NCBI RefSeq assembly: GCF_040702995.1
Contig: NZ_CP159992.1
Location: 3,807,501 to 3,871,500, forward strand
Direction of reading: 5' to 3'
Source of the DNA: Paenibacillus sp. AN1007
Lineage (GTDB): Bacteria; Bacillota; Bacilli; Paenibacillales; Paenibacillaceae
Length of the DNA: 64,000 nucleotides
The translations under genes and the position numbers were made by a program. This document shows positions 63,347 to 64,000 of the stretch, one piece after another (the stretch's first letter is position 1; every line of letters starts with the position of its first letter). The notes beneath the pieces were generated by a model. It worked only from the letters and a program-made list of their open reading frames with translations. It was not told where the DNA came from and made no database searches.

Positions 63347-64000
63347 TCAACAGTTATTATAATTGCCCAAATCGCCTGCGTCAAGACCTGTCAGCAATCC
63401 TGAGCGCAGCACTTCGCATTCGGGACATTGGTGGCATATCTGTACCTTATCCTCAAAAATCTGGCATATTGTTGAAATGATAGGCAGCTCGGGTGTACTC
63501 GTGTGCAGCATCACTTTTTCAGGAGATATGGAGATGAGTGTACTCACGATCATATCTTCAATATCCATTTCCAGTTCCAATCCCGGCATCTCCACTACAA
63601 CCTGTTCATCCTTCTGCACAGGCAGCAGATTCAGTCCCGCATCAAGCACCTGAAATTCATGCTTGCCTTTGTGAATCAGATGGATCAAAGGAACTTTTGC
63701 TTCCTGAAAGAAAACAAAGTACTTGAGAAGCCCCATAAACTCTTCATACTGGCGGTCCATCCAGAATTCATCCAGAGCGTATTCCACCAATTCCTGCAGT
63801 TCCTGTTTGTAGCTGCGCAGCCGGAAATTCAGGATGCCTTCCAGATGAAAAAAGTGAACTTCCTCCAAATCCTGCCGTAAACCTCTCGCTAAAGATGCAC
63901 GTCGGCGTTCTCGAAGGCCCGGCTGACCCAAATCACCGTTGATCAGCAGCGGCATGCAGATTCGGTGAACCTTTTCAACCTCATGTTCGTCCATAACAGA
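63347..64000 (-). CDS. ytxC: YtxC-like sporulation protein, 5' end outside the window
   Basis: The reading frame stays open to the edge of the window, so the start is probably beyond position 64000; the visible part has at least 215 residues. The pattern with ELVEYALDEFWMDRQYEEFMGLLKYFV, HLIHKG, and the domain with DMIVSTLISISPEKVMLHTS matches the YtxC family of putative sporulation proteins, which lie beside thrS in many bacilli. The C-terminus has CHQCPEC and a final Cys. The function is unknown. Confidence 0.85.
   Translation of the reverse strand, partial: SVMDEHEVEKVHRICMPLLINGDLGQPGLRERRRASLARGLRQDLEEVHFFHLEGILNFRLRSYKQELQELVEYALDEFWMDRQYEEFMGLLKYFVFFQEAKVPLIHLIHKGKHEFQVLDAGLNLLPVQKDEQVVVEMPGLELEMDIEDMIVSTLISISPEKVMLHTSTPELPIISTICQIFEDKVQICHQCPECEVLRSGLLTGLDAGDLGNYNNC

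Overview
The window looks like a stretch of a Paenibacillus-type chromosome. It carries sporulation genes (yhbH, spoVR, prkA, ytxC, a gamma-SASP-like gene), a T-box thrS, a LiaFSR system, a large secreted GH10 xylanase, an LplABC-type sugar importer, a GlnR-type operator and a paeninodin-type lasso peptide operon. Gene starts have strong GGAGG ribosome sites, and GTG and TTG starts are frequent. Nothing here identifies the species. No tRNA, rRNA, CRISPR array or prophage was seen.

Layout. 1-5100: small housekeeping and membrane genes (DUF423, DUF4190-like, DegV, PdaA-like deacetylase, zinc-ribbon protein) and the APS kinase cysC. 5200-13620, minus strand: a tightly coupled lasso peptide operon in the order sulfotransferase, cyclase (C), precursor (A), HPr-kinase-like kinase (K), PqqD-like RRE protein (B1), transglutaminase-like protease (B2), nucleotidyltransferase (N), ABC exporter (D). 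The 46-residue precursor at 10094-10234 is read directly from the DNA. It has a paeninodin-like leader, a core starting Ala-Gly with Asp9 as ring acceptor, an acid-flanked Tyr19 and a C-terminal Ser. A terminator with an alternative pairing lies just after the precursor, and the operon promoter has a perfect dyad between -35 and -10. 13700-18000: an MFS transporter and a yhbH-spoVR pair. 18000-18760: a RelE/ParE-type toxin-antitoxin pair bracketed by two near-identical terminator repeats. 18760-29500: an MHYT-PAS-GGDEF-EAL protein, a CBM22/GH10/CBM9 xylanase, a LacI regulator, a globin-coupled sensor and prkA. 29800-36650: a DUF2161 protein, a decayed IS200/IS605 element, azoR, an aminotransferase, an orphan response regulator, a phosphodiester glycosidase pair and an unlisted 34-residue membrane peptide gene.

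36770-45900: a LacI-controlled carbohydrate locus (esterase, two permeases, binding lipoprotein, GH3 glycosidase, LacI) divergent from a serine hydrolase, with LacI-type operators on both promoters. 45900-52500: AbrB-like regulator, trmL, serC, a GSI-beta glutamine synthetase with a perfect GlnR/TnrA box, DAHP synthase and ispH. 52500-59500: an OmpR-type two-component pair next to htrA, then liaFSR, so this part is devoted to envelope stress. 59600-64000: spore protein, 3D-domain protein, thrS with its T-box leader, and the start-truncated ytxC.

The most interesting system is the lasso operon. It pairs a kinase of the type that phosphorylates C-terminal Ser in paeninodin with a PAPS-type sulfotransferase, and cysC, the enzyme that makes PAPS, sits at the other end of the cluster. 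The product could be a doubly tailored (phosphorylated and sulfated) lasso peptide. This is inference from sequence and needs mass spectrometry.
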